Source of the DNA: Bedellia somnulentella
Taxonomy: Eukaryota > Arthropoda > Insecta > Lepidoptera > Bedelliidae
Direction: 5' to 3'
Assembly (NCBI GenBank): GCA_963576735.1
Contig: OY755177.1
Span: 6,572,001-6,636,000 of the forward strand
DNA length: 64,000 bases
The notes beneath the pieces were generated by a model, which did no database searches, was not told where the DNA came from, and was given only the letters and a program-made list of their open reading frames with translations. The position numbers were made by a program, and so were the translations under genes. Shown here one piece after another: positions 43,501 to 53,514 of the stretch (positions are counted from its first letter, which is position 1; every line of letters starts with the position of its first letter).

Positions 43501-45833
43501 ACAAACCGATACCAGAAATTTTGACTAAACGAAAGATTTTATCCTCAGCTTCTTCCATTTTTGACCCCCTAGGTCTCTTAGGACCAATTTTAATTATTGC
43601 GAAATGTTTCATCCAGCGATTATGGAAATGTAAAATGGACTGGGATGAAATGCTACCATGGCAAACTACCGACGAATGGCGAGCGTTTTATACAAAATTG
43701 TTTACTTTAAATTATTTAGATATCCCAAGACACGCACTTATGAGTGACTACGTAACTTTAGAATTGCATGGTTTTTCTGATAGCTCACTCTCTGCTTATG
43801 GGGCGTGCATATACCTACGCACTACAAATGCGTATGGAAAAATAAAAACAAACCTACTGTGTTCGAAAACAAGGGTAGCGAAAACCGAAACAATACCGAA
43901 ACTCGAATTGCAAGCGTGTTTCCTACTAACACAATTATATGAAAAAGTAAATAATGCATTGAAACAAAATTACAACCAAATATACTTTTGGTGTGATTCG
44001 AATGTAGCATTAGCATGGATAAAATCACAAAAAATTGAATCTCTAAATTGTTATGTACGAAATCGAGTAGACAAAATTAAAAGAATAACTAATACTAATG
44101 ACTGGCATTGGATCGCTTCGAGTGAGAACCCTGCAGATCTCTTGTCTAGAGGGATGCACGCAGACAAGTTAGCACACTGCACACTGTGGTGGCAAGGACC
44201 GTATTGGTTAAGAAAACCCCACGATGAGTGGCAATCCAATCAGACTTCCGTGGAACAGGTATTACCTAACCTCGAACCGATCGGTGATATCGAAACTCGT
44301 TGTAACATTGTAACTTCTACTGTCAAACCAACAAAGTCTACAAATAATTTATTTCATAGGTGGTCGAAAATAAACCGCCTCATTCATTGTGTTGCATACA
44401 TATTTCGATTTGTTCACAATTGCTTAAATGTGAATAATAAAGACAAAGGACCATTTTCCGTCGCAGAATTGAACTTTGCACTGAATAAATTAATTCAACT
44501 TTCACAGATTGAGTATTACTCCACCGAATATAACTTACTCCAAAATAATAAACCAATTCAAAAATCATCGAATTTGATGAGTTTAAACCCGTTTATAGAC
44601 AATCACCTGATAAGAGTAGGTGGTCGGTTAGGGTTATCACAATATCCACACGACAAAAAGCATCCTATAATTTTACCAAGCAAACACATACTCACCAAAC
44701 TTCTCATGCGCAACGAACACGAGAAGCTACTGCACGCGGGACCCCAGCTGCTTCTGGCGGCAGTTCGAGAAAGATTTTGGCCGATTAACGGTAAAACCAT
44801 TGCCAATAAAGTCTTCAACGAATGTGTAACGTGCTTCAAGTCAAAACCTAAGACATTAACGCCTATTATGGGCAATTTACCGCCGACAAGAGTCACCCCG
44901 GCACCCGCCTTCCTACACACGGCGCTCGATTACGCTGGGCCGTATACGGTCAGGGACAGGAGGGGACGTGGGTACAAGACAAATAAATGCTATATTGCTA
45001 TGTTTGTCTGTATGACAACAAAAGCAGTTCATATCGAACTAGTATCCGGGTTGCAAACTACAGCTTTTCTTTCCGCTTTTCGTCGTTTTGTATCGAGAAG
45101 AGGCGTACCTATTGAAATGCTCAGCGATAATGGTACAACCTTTCATGGAGCTTGTAACGAACTAGCAGAGCTCTACAAATTTTTAGCCGAAAATTCTGAT
45201 GAAGTAGCAACTTTTTGTGCCACTTCTGGGATTCAATGGAAATTCCTACCTGCAAAAACACCACATATGGGTGGTTTGCATGAATCAGCCATACGCTGTT
45301 GTAAGTATCATTTGAAGCGTATTTTAGGTCAAGCTTTGTTAACATATGAAGAATTTGTAACTATACTAACCCAAGTCGAAGGAATTTTAAATTCTCGCCC
45401 ATTATGTCCGATTCCAAATTCAAATAACGACGAAATTTTATTTTTAACGCCAGGTCACTTCTTGATTGGTAGGAACCCTATATCGATGCCTGATTATAAT
45501 TACCTGAACGAACCGATTAATCGACTCACTCACTACCAACAGCTACAGCAACTGCAACAAAATTTCTGGAGAAGATGGTCAAGGGATTACATAGGACTGT
45601 TGCAGGAGCGTACCAGGTGGAAGTGTGCCAAGGGACCTACTCTTCGAGAAGATGCAGTGGTGCTGGTGAAGGACGAGCAGCTGCCGCCCTGCCGCTGGAG
45701 GCTGGGCCGCGTCGTGCGCTGCTGTCCCGGCCGAGACGGCGTCACGAGGGTCGCCGAAATCCGGACTCAGAGAGGAATCATCAAACGTGCATTCAATAAT
45801 ATTTGCCCTCTACCAATCGATCAATCTTTGTAA
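40551..45833 (+). CDS. Gag-Pol polyprotein of BEL/Pao retrotransposon
   Basis: A single 1760-residue frame. The ATG at 40551 is the first in frame. Domains in order: the BEL/Pao Gag block FDGNITSWIQFRDTF at 144-158; three zinc-knuckle-like clusters between 354 and 417 starting CPNCREAHYINQC; an aspartic protease with LLDSGSQSNF (Asp503); reverse transcriptase with Asp822 in NADIEKMY and the YMDD box at 898-901; RNase H with Asp1077 in HGFSDSS and the later FWCDSNVALAW; integrase with a zinc-binding HEKLLHAG...C1425/C1428, catalytic Asp1460, Asp1526 and Glu1578; and the DUF5641-type C-terminal domain with FWRRWSRDYIGLLQERTRW and LGRVVRCCPGRDG. It would assemble particles, copy element RNA into DNA and insert it. 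The last ~200 bp are notably GC-rich compared with the rest. No env-like frame follows. No lesion is visible. Confidence 0.95.
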   Translation: MSASSDNESESTVIMDLKFNSLVRKRGTIKGKLTLCKKFILNIEPISLTADKLIELQLRVNRLEQIFMEFETVQDKIENICSDYEKELLEREAFENSYYDCVSVSKGYLKQSGSPSAPATPSRASREEKTQESIKYPDISLPKFDGNITSWIQFRDTFDALINQSNLKPIVKFKYLKSCLSDSALEVVDSLEYTEDSHHMAWQLLCERFNNPRVLVYNHLRALLNIGTVPTTALNLRSLTDNISKHLRTLRSLNVPTDGWDLLIIFFLTTKLEKPMQRKWEEKVNSRELPTLQEFKAFIRNQADLLEALSHTVPDQSSTDACEFPPRKALVITCPPSQTNGKVSSKFTIPRNQCPNCREAHYINQCTKFLSLNVPTRIRFVKRLGLCLNCLSAHHILSNCRASSCRTCKGKHHTLLHITQPNAVELTPQTRLSTLHDTTTEPTTSTQSVNLIANQRQANIMIGQHDGKTSQTPNLGQSIILSTAQVKVLDNHNQVHILRALLDSGSQSNFITENACNKLNLPTESLNIEVLGFNENVTKINRLCRLNIQSKNDSFSTNLSCFIVPSICNLPSHITHAVKLKIPQKFNLADESFYQGGEIDIILGAEQFYQLLCIGQHRLGDGLPILQRTRLGWVISGPLSTNIAAQSLRCNVVKLHSILEMDGEHSVTKLPHDDDQICEEIFMKTHQRTSDGNFMVELPLQSLPSNLGKSRHIAYKRFRALENKFRSNAILKEKYINFMREFEQAGHMMQFDGCDRLCNFLPHQAVMRDSPTTPVRVVFDASCKTDSGLSLNDIQYKGEIKQDELTNILLRFRQYTYVINADIEKMYRCIYLKPKHYNLQCIFWRENENEELKKYTLKTLSFGLKSAPHIATRCLLQLALENENKYSTESRTIRNQFYMDDLLFGGDDKQQVVKTAVRIDRILRSANFNLRKWKSNSPDILNAVTNSTVTNNYIAPTSLGQGTHKVLGLEWCSTTDNLKYKFNDKPIPEILTKRKILSSASSIFDPLGLLGPILIIAKCFIQRLWKCKMDWDEMLPWQTTDEWRAFYTKLFTLNYLDIPRHALMSDYVTLELHGFSDSSLSAYGACIYLRTTNAYGKIKTNLLCSKTRVAKTETIPKLELQACFLLTQLYEKVNNALKQNYNQIYFWCDSNVALAWIKSQKIESLNCYVRNRVDKIKRITNTNDWHWIASSENPADLLSRGMHADKLAHCTLWWQGPYWLRKPHDEWQSNQTSVEQVLPNLEPIGDIETRCNIVTSTVKPTKSTNNLFHRWSKINRLIHCVAYIFRFVHNCLNVNNKDKGPFSVAELNFALNKLIQLSQIEYYSTEYNLLQNNKPIQKSSNLMSLNPFIDNHLIRVGGRLGLSQYPHDKKHPIILPSKHILTKLLMRNEHEKLLHAGPQLLLAAVRERFWPINGKTIANKVFNECVTCFKSKPKTLTPIMGNLPPTRVTPAPAFLHTALDYAGPYTVRDRRGRGYKTNKCYIAMFVCMTTKAVHIELVSGLQTTAFLSAFRRFVSRRGVPIEMLSDNGTTFHGACNELAELYKFLAENSDEVATFCATSGIQWKFLPAKTPHMGGLHESAIRCCKYHLKRILGQALLTYEEFVTILTQVEGILNSRPLCPIPNSNNDEILFLTPGHFLIGRNPISMPDYNYLNEPINRLTHYQQLQQLQQNFWRRWSRDYIGLLQERTRWKCAKGPTLREDAVVLVKDEQLPPCRWRLGRVVRCCPGRDGVTRVAEIRTQRGIIKRAFNNICPLPIDQSL

Positions 45834-45855
45834 TAAAACTTGTTTGCGCGGAGCA

Positions 45856-46050
45856 TGTCAGCATGGCTGACGTCGTATAATGAGGTTGCTTATAATTATA
45901 TACTGTTTACACGTTCTTAAAAATAATTTGAATAATTTGTCTATGATTGATTATATCTATCTTTGATTGTCACTTCTTAAAATACATTCGACTGAACAGC
46001 ACGCCCTCTTTGATTTCTCATCCCGCATCAGCCCCGTTCACGAAGAAACA
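45856..46050 (+). repeat. 3' LTR of intact BEL/Pao element
   Basis: Identical to 40026..40220 as read. It is preceded by GCGCGGAGCA, a weak polypurine candidate. Confidence 0.93.
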
Positions 46051-46100
46051 TTATTAGTATAGTATTTTTCTTGTCAAATGTTTAGCTAACCTATTAGCAC

Positions 46101-46560
46101 ACGCGTTTTGCCAGGGCTACTCTCTGGAAACGCTCATTACTTATACATTCACAAATATTCACGCGTTTTGCCAGGGCTACTCTCTGGAAACGCACCATTA
46201 CTCATAAATTCACAAATATTCACGCGTTTTGCCAGGGCTACTCTCTGGAAACGCACCATTACTCATACATTCACAAATATTCACGCGTTTTGCCAGGGCT
46301 ACTCTCTGGAAACGCACCATTACTCATAAATTCACAAATATTCACGCGTTTTGCCAGGGCTACTCTCTGGAAACGCACCATTACTCATACATTCACAAAT
46401 ATTCACGCGTTTTGCCAGGGCTACTCTCTGGAAACGCACCATTACTCATACATTCACAAATGTTCACGCGTTTTGCCAGGGCTACTCTCTGGAAACGCAC
46501 CACTACTCATTTATTCACAAATCTTCACGCGCATTACCAGAACTACCCTCTCGAAAATTA
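46101..46560 (+). repeat. 61 bp tandem array of hairpin units
   Basis: Eight units start at 46101, 46161, 46222, 46283, 46344, 46405, 46466 and 46527. The first is one base short and the last degenerate; the middle ones differ at one to three bases. Each unit holds GCGTTTTGCCAG and, seven bases later, CTGGAAACGC, which pair as a 10 bp stem with a two-base bulge. Between hairpins is an AT-rich TTACTCATACATTCACAAAT linker. 61 is not a multiple of three, so the overlapping frames here are chance. TTAGCTAACC (46082..46091) and GGTTAGCTAA (46604..46613) bracket the array as an inverted pair. Confidence 0.9.
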
Positions 46561-46739
46561 GTTACTCACGAAAACATTACCAAGCACTTATTCATTTTAC
46601 CAGGGTTAGCTAATCTTTAGAATGTTTTTTTTTGTGCAGTATGAAGTAGACGTAATATTTATATATATTTATAATTCTAAATATTTGGATGGATAGTTTT
46701 ACACCATTTCTTAACTTGATATTAATGCAATTCAAATAA

Positions 46740-47560
46740 GAAAGTAGGACTTAAATATTTAAGGTGATGCGGTTAACAACCCGTCATTATCACTTTTATA
46801 TACCATCTTCGCGCTCAAAGTGAGGGACAGAGTGTAATGCTAAAGATCTGTCTGCCCTTTTATATAAACATAGCCGTGAATATCTAGGTTAAATATTTTA
46901 ATTAATAAATTATTAAATTATTATGCTTACGTGAGTCTCGTTTGTTGTCGGTTAAGAATGGAACTAACTTTCTTATTTACCGCCTGTTATCTTTTACATC
47001 TTTTACCGGTTGGGTATTTTATGGCTTTTTATATTTTATTTCCAAATATCAAGCTTTGAATTAATTTTCATGTATAAACTACGGCTAACCTCGTATCAAG
47101 GTGTATTTCTTTTGATTCAATGTCTGTAATTTGTTTTGTTGTTGTATTTTGTGTATGTATGTGAGTGTCAGCTGAAATAGCACTATACCGTTACTTATTT
47201 GATTTTAATGGAATACAATTTATATTATTAGGGATTTAAATTAGCAACTTATCACTAGTATCCGCTTCATGTACCATATTCACGCTCAGAGTAGGAGACA
47301 GACTTGGTGATTCCAAAAATCTGTCTATGCCTTTATTTGGAATATAGGCCTTAATAGTTAAATTAAGAATTCATTAGTTCCATTCCAAAATTAATGTTTT
47401 GGATTTACGACGTGTATGCAACGTCGGTTAAGAATGATATTAACCTACTTTTTATATCCTGCTAGCTACCTTTTATATACTTAACCGCTGAAGACATTTT
47501 ATAGCATATTCTACTTATTCTAAATGCAAACAAATGCAAAGTGTGATATTTTCTGAGATT
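46740..47560 (+). repeat. Old SINE-T-like relics
   Basis: Three degenerate pieces: GGTGATGCGGTTAACAACCC to TAGCCGTGAATATC (46761..46885), GTCGGTTAAGAATGGAAC (46940..46957) with a repeat at 47422, and TGAGTGTCAGCTGAAATAGC (47160..47180) with GGAGACAGACTTGGTG. They share head and centre wording with SINE-T but form a distinct, older family. Confidence 0.45.
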
Positions 47561-47751
47561 TGAATACATTTTTATTCCATTTTATTTTATTATAAACTTG
47601 CAATATTTAAACGTACTCTTGTGTGTTTATTGTGATAGCTAGAAGTTTCTAATCTGGATTTTTCAACCTATCCTCACCTAACCTTTCCTTTTCACGAACG
47701 ACTTTAAACGACTGTTTACTATTCTTTTGATTAAATTAGGCCTAAAAAAAA

Positions 47752-47925
47752 ATGACTGATACAAACGATACACTACTTAGGTTGACACCACCGTTACCAA
47801 ACTTAGCCACAGGACGAAGCTTAACGACGATTAGGAGAGAGGGTACCTCATCGCTAGGTGTGACTCTTAGTCAATCCGTCAATCGGGACAAATCAAGATC
47901 AAAGGCCGGACATGCTGTTGGATGA
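47752..47925 (+). CDS. Small open frame, unidentified
   Basis: 57 codons starting MTDTNDTLLRLTPP after AAAAAAA, rich in Thr, Leu, Ser and Arg and much less AT-biased in composition than nearby chance frames. It resembles the N-terminal stub of a Gag or an isolated exon, but I do not recognise it. If the 405 bp repeats are LTRs, this is where a Gag start would be expected. It may equally be chance. Confidence 0.25.
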   Translation: MTDTNDTLLRLTPPLPNLATGRSLTTIRREGTSSLGVTLSQSVNRDKSRSKAGHAVG

Positions 47926-47929
47926 ATAA

Positions 47930-50900
47930 GTTAAGCTGTTGACCAATCTTTGTACGTCTTAGCACTATTGTAGGGTAACGTTTGTTATGGAATGTGGTTG
48001 TGGTATGGTCGCGTGATTGAGAAGGGATTGGCTGTTATAGTTGCTATTGTAATTGACTTTTAAACTAGTGGAAGGTTGAAAGATTAACTTAAATGTATCA
48101 AAAATGTCACAGAGTCTAGCGGCTTGCAGAATACTCATAAAACATGAGTTTTAAATGTTTGTAATGTGGTATTTTGTTTGTTGCTTATTCCCATAATAAA
48201 GAAAAAAAAATGAGAAAGCAAGTTAGTTTTCTGTATTTTATGCCACGACAGTTTTCCAAATGTTATAATCGTGATAATGTCTTTGATGATTTGGTCTAAA
48301 CGACCCTAGAGTTTTTGAAATCTTTTATAGTAGCTATTATTTGAGTCAAAAACACTTACATGCTGTTTATTATTGTTAAATTTATGTTAAACGTTGTTTC
48401 CTTTCTCTCTCGCATCACTATACCTCGAACGTAAGTTATGGAATGAATGAGTAATATAATTGTACAGTTTTAAATATTTATGTAATGGTGATAGGGAAAT
48501 ATTATTTCTATGCGCGATATTTATTTTTGTTTTATGACTAATCTTTTTAAATTATTTCATGTATGTTTTATCGTTGCATTAACTAATTTAGATATAATTT
48601 AAAAAATTTCATTTAATAACTTATAATTACAATCAACCTTTTAATCACGAATTTCGTACCAAAATTTTTATTTTCGTTTTTAAAATCATCAATTAAATTT
48701 TAAACTTATTAATATATTTAGAAATTAGATTAAATGTGATATATTTTCGAGCAATAATTTAATATCGTAAAAGATTCGCACTTTGTGAGTTTTACCGCCT
48801 TACGTTAAAGATTTTATGATTTTCAATTTGAATTATTTATTTTCATTGATTGCCATTGAACAACTCTTTTGAGTGTTCCTAAATGCCAAGAGAGTAAAAA
48901 ATGCAACGATATGCATCATATTTTCATGATAGGATGATCACAAGTTATAAGATAGGTGTGACTGCCGTTAGTGGTTAGTTATTGATAAATAGGTAAATTA
49001 TTAGGAAACAATTACGCGCTCAAAATAGTATTTGGGTAGTTCCGCGAATGAGATTAATAGTGGATATTGTTTCTATTTAAGAATACATCTGTCAAGAGTT
49101 TTGTCTACCTTTATGTTACGGTGATAAAATAATGTTCTTTCGTTCTTTCACCAGTTTTAATTGCAGAAATTAATTATTCTCTACATTTTCTTCAAATTTT
49201 TATTTTTGATTCGAACGACTGTGAATAATACATATTTTTTTGGAGGAGAATTGAAACAATTTATCGTGTATATATTGTAAAATAAATCTTATTTATCTAA
49301 GGAATGACACAAAATTCAGCGACAAGGGAATATTCAGACATTTTCCTTTTTTTTTCAACTTTAGCTTACCAAAGTGGAAAGATTAGAATGGGGATAATAT
49401 TCCATACTACTTATCCTCATTATGTACTTTTTAATTATACACTTATTCCACTGTTGGTATTAAAAAAATGCATAGACCTAATGTTCCATGTTACAATATA
49501 AGTAGTTTTTGTTTTTGATTTATCTATTTTGGAACATTGGAAACTATATTAGTTTTATTGAATTTAAATTGTTAACTCGTAAAGTTTTATTTTTACGAAA
49601 AAGGGACCTTTATAACAATTTTAAATGTTTTGACGTTGTACAAAATTAGGAAAGTACGCAGCATACCTAGCAAGACTTTCTTCCAATATGAAAAAGTTGG
49701 TATTTTATAAACTTACAAATAACAGCAGAATCTGAAGATATGCTTTATATATTTAAATAACAGAACATACTTCCCGTATTCATTCCAAAGTAGAAATTTA
49801 ATGATTCTTCCAAAATAGTTAATTTGAAGAGTCTTACCAGAATAATCTGCTCATCATTGGTTCTCACCAGTACCAAGCCATTATTTCTGTTATTTTAGAA
49901 TTGCCATAGGTATGATTTTGGTAATTGATGAATCTTTAGGAAAATTAATTTAAATAGTATTTTTTTTTACTTAAACTGAACACGCACATATACTTAATTC
50001 CTGCATCGAAAGTTTCACTTCACTCATAATACTCGGAACTAAGAAGTCTTTAGCCAAAAGTCAATGTATGTTTTAGTGATTGGCCAATCGTCTCGATTAC
50101 CCTGCTAGTTTAAGAGTAGTGTGGAACCTTATTGTATAGTTTAGCATTCTTCAAATTTAAGCGTTAATTTCATTCAATTTGTTATATTTATTGTTATCGT
50201 CGCAATCGTAACGTTTTCTATTATTTATAATGTAATTATCATTGTTTTATTTTATCGTATTTATGGATTTGGTTAAGCGAAACCGGTACGGAATCACCAA
50301 AGCGAAGTTAATAATAGGGTTTTTGAATCGCGATAGCAAATCGTGTAAAGTTTCCTAGGGGACTTTTTATATTTTTTTACTAACATATTTTTAAATTTGA
50401 ATTAATCAGCTACTAAAGTATTAACAAATTTCTCACGTAGATAAAGCGGGGCCGTTTTTTTACCTAATCATACAAATAAGTAGCACCATATTTTCTATGA
50501 ACATAAACACCCAAAAACACTTTATTGGCTACTGTACACTGGATTCTTAATTCTTGATCATGTTGTTAGATTTTGATAATTTGGTGTATGTTTAACGTAA
50601 TACATACAGAACACACTATCTGGCTTCTTAAACCATACCATTATGTGGTTTAACAACTTATTGACATTACTCAGGACCTCAGTGTAATGGTTCATAAATT
50701 CTACAATAAATAATGCGTACAACATTTCGAAATGTAGTTTGATACACTGATTTCATTGGCCGTTGAAGGGTAACATACTACTAGATTCCTGACAAATATC
50801 AATATACTGCTCCGAACCAGTACGCAAAGATTGTTTTTTTACATAAACTGTTACCCTGTTCTGTTGAACAGGAAATACACTCATTGGAATAACGATGGGA

Positions 50901-51675
50901 AAGTATAATCGTGTCTTAGATTACCATTAATAACTATCAAACCTAATAAAAACTCGCATTAACAGTATTCTAAGGGCTCTCTGTGGACCCCAGATTATAA
51001 GAGTATAAGTGCAAAAATCCTCAGTCAAAACATGTGACTGTACGTTATTTCATCGGCGTCCATTCCAATGAGGGTACAGTCGCAGAATATACAATATAAA
51101 AGGTATTTGCAAATTTTTACAAATTAATTGAAGCGCATAGTCTTATGAAAACAAGCAAGTCTCAATGTTATACTGAGCTAGCAACACCAATAGAAAAATA
51201 TCTAATAAATATTTTTTAAAAATCTATAGTATAATGGGTATCCCCGTTTCGATGTAGCATTTGTAATTTATACGAAGAATAAAAACCAAAATAAGTGTAG
51301 GGAAAAGTAATTTACAAATGAATCTCCGATACAGTTTTCATAGATATACAAACATTTTGTTTCTAGCTTAAATATATTTAAATGATAAAAATCATGCTTA
51401 GTATAGATGAATTTATAAATATAATTGTGTGTAAGTGGAGCGTGTAAATATGAATGACGTGACGAGCGACGAGTTGTTGACAAGAAATCAAAGATATTAC
51501 AGAACTCATACTGTAGATTTCCGATGGATTGTTAATTGATAGATTTTTTTTACTGAACAAAATCCACCAGAGTCTAAATAATGTAATTAATAAGAATATA
51601 CTTAATTCTCTTTGTTATTTATTGATTATTTTTGTTGGATATCGTATAGAAGTGATGTGAGTCGTTACTGTGTCA
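47930..51675. other. Long AT-rich stretch, no gene seen
   Basis: 3.7 kb of strongly AT-rich DNA with no frame above 70 codons that looks coding and no repeat shared with the rest of the window. Confidence 0.55.
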
Positions 51676-51680
51676 CCTCA

Positions 51681-51768
51681 GTTTGATAGAGCCGTGCGGG
51701 GGCTCCTGTCCCTGCAGGAGTATGAATGTTCTAGTATTAATTGTAATTGTAAATAAGCTCTATCAAAA
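51681..51768. other. Nested inverted repeat before pol relic
   Basis: TTTGATAGAGC (51681..51691) is answered by GCTCTATCAAA (51757..51767). Inside, CTCCTG-TCCCTG-CAGGAG forms a second hairpin. Confidence 0.45.
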
Positions 51769-51792
51769 CGTGAGGCGACCTATTTGCGGTAG

Positions 51793-52231
51793 GTGGCGCG
51801 GGATGAAGCGATCGACAGAGATAGCAATACGCCAACTCGCTCTAACGAAGACGAACCAGCAATCCAACAAACGCAGAAGGTTGTCTCCTCAATGCTATTT
51901 ACGATTCTGTTGGAGCGACGGAGCCATATGAAACAAGAATGGCAATTCAAGTCTGTCAAAAGTTGTATTGAAAACAATCAGCACAAAATGAAGATAAACT
52001 TCGATAAAGACCGAGCTCCTACAGTTCTGTTTAATAAAGGGGATCTTGTTATGATCCCAAATCATCATAAGCCAAGCGATGGAAAGAGTAAAAAAACTAT
52101 GCCCAAAGTTTAGAGGCCCATACAGGATAACAGCAATTTTGTATAATGACCGGTATGAGGTCTCAAGTATTGCAGGTCACTTAAAACGTAAATACAAAAG
52201 TATTTATCCGGCCAATCAACTAAAACGCTAG
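51793..52231 (+). pseudogene. Ty3/gypsy-type pol 3' end, relic
   Basis: The first frame (51793..52112) gives a lysine-rich stretch leading into FNKGDLVMIPNHHKPSDGKS, the wording of the region after the integrase core in gypsy-type elements. At ~52108 a one-base shift moves reading into FRGPYRITAILYNDRYEV, the GPY/F module, which ends KSIYPANQLKR and a stop at 52231. An acidic tail may follow to ~52330. The catalytic integrase core, RNase H, reverse transcriptase and protease are not found upstream, so only the last ~130 codons survive. The orientation agrees with the 405 bp repeats. It is too short for clade assignment. Confidence 0.75.
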
Positions 52232-52526
52232 ATAACTCTATCTTCTATCCCTGATACAGACGTTGATACCGACGATGACAGTAATGAATTAAACCAGAAC
52301 GCTGGTGATATTTTTGACAACATAAATTAAAAACAAAATTACAATGCCCGAAACCATATTCGAAAAGCGGATTAATTTGACCTAACTATATTAACTCATT
52401 TACTTTTTCAAATGACAATGACATAACCCCTTCCTCCTTAGTCCTTCCAGAACCCAATTTTTGTTTCAGAAGTTTTGGTGAATGGGAGCCAGTAATAAAA
52501 AGATTGCTCCTTTAATTAATCAGTAA

Positions 52527-53506
52527 GTGCAAGCGGTACTCACTAATGCGAAGGATGCCGAAGCGCAAGTGGTACTCACTAATGTGAAGGATGCCAAAGC
52601 GCAAGCGGTACTCGCTACTGTGAAGGATGCCGAAGCGCTAGCACTGTTCTCAGTTATAAAACAGGCCAAAGTGCAAGCGGTACTCACTAATGCGAAGGAT
52701 GCCGAAGCGCAAGTGGTACTCACTAATGTGAAGGATGCCAAAGCGCAAGCGGTACTCGCTACTGTGAAGGATGCCGAAGCGCTAGCACTGTTCTCAGTTA
52801 TAAAACAGGCCAAAGTGCAAGCGGTACTCACTAATGCGAAGGATGCCGAAGCGCAAGTGGTACTCACTAATGTGAAGGATGCCAAAGCGCAAGCGGTACT
52901 CGCTACTGTGAAGGATGCCGAAGCGCTAGCACTGTTCTCAGTTATAAAACAAGCCAAAGTGCAAGCGGTACTCACTAATGCGAAGGATGCCGAAGCGCAA
53001 GTGGTACTCACTAATGTGAAGGATGCCAAAGCGCAAGCGGTACTCGCTACTGTGAAGGATGCCGAAGCGAAAGCACTGTTCTCAGTTATAAAACAGGCCA
53101 AAGTGCAAGCGGTACTCACTAATGCGAAGGATGCCGAAGCGCAAGTGGTACTCACTAATGTGAAGGATGCCAAAGCGCAAGCGGTACTCGCTACTGTGAA
53201 GGATGCCGAAGCGCTAGCACTGTTCTCAGTTATAAAACAAGCCAAAGTGCAAGCGGTACTCACTAATGCGAAGGATGCCGAAGCGCAAGTGGTACTCACT
53301 AATGTGAAGGATGCCAAAGCGCAAGCGGTACTCGCTACTGTGAAGGATGCCGAAGCGCTAGCACTGTTCTCAGTTATAAAACAAGCCAAAGTGCAAGCGG
53401 TACTCACTAATGCGAAGGATGCCGAAGCGCAAGTGGTACTCACTAATGTGAAGGATGCCAAAGCGCAAGCGGTACTCGCTACTGTGAAGGATACCGAAGC
53501 ACTAGC
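52527..53506 (+). repeat. 144 bp higher-order tandem array
   Basis: Six full units (starting 52527, 52671, 52815, 52959, 53103 and 53247) and a seventh of about 115 bp from 53391. Each unit is four related 36 bp blocks, three similar (GCAAGCGGTACTCACTAATG type) and a more diverged fourth (GCTAGCACTGTTCTCAG). Units differ at only one or two bases, so the array was homogenised recently. As 144 and 36 are multiples of three, an open frame continues for 361 codons on the plus strand and 313 on the minus. Neither contains an ATG: the plus frame starts directly after a TAA. The plus reading gives 12-residue helix-like blocks such as AQAVLATVKDAE. I call it a repeat, not a gene. Confidence 0.9.
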
Positions 53507-53514
53507 AGCTCTCT

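Larger units (their letters stand above)
40026..46050 (+). mobile_element. BEL/Pao retrotransposon, apparently intact
   Basis: A 6025 bp element with identical 195 bp LTRs, a perfect 5 bp target duplication TTATT (40021..40025 and 46051..46055), a primer-site candidate directly after the LTR and one uninterrupted Gag-Pol frame. Every domain needed for transposition is present with its catalytic residues. It inserted 50 bp to the right of the 405 bp repeat. It is the only element in the window that looks able to move by itself. Confidence 0.93.

Noticed and set aside
40026..46050. Envelope gene that would make the BEL element virus-like
   Set aside because: The Gag-Pol stop is only 22 bp from the 3' LTR, so there is no room for a further gene.
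46101..46560. CRISPR-like array (regular repeats of ~60 bp)
   Set aside because: The linkers between the hairpins are the same in all units, so there are no variable spacers; the DNA is insect and no cas-like genes are present. It is a tandem satellite.
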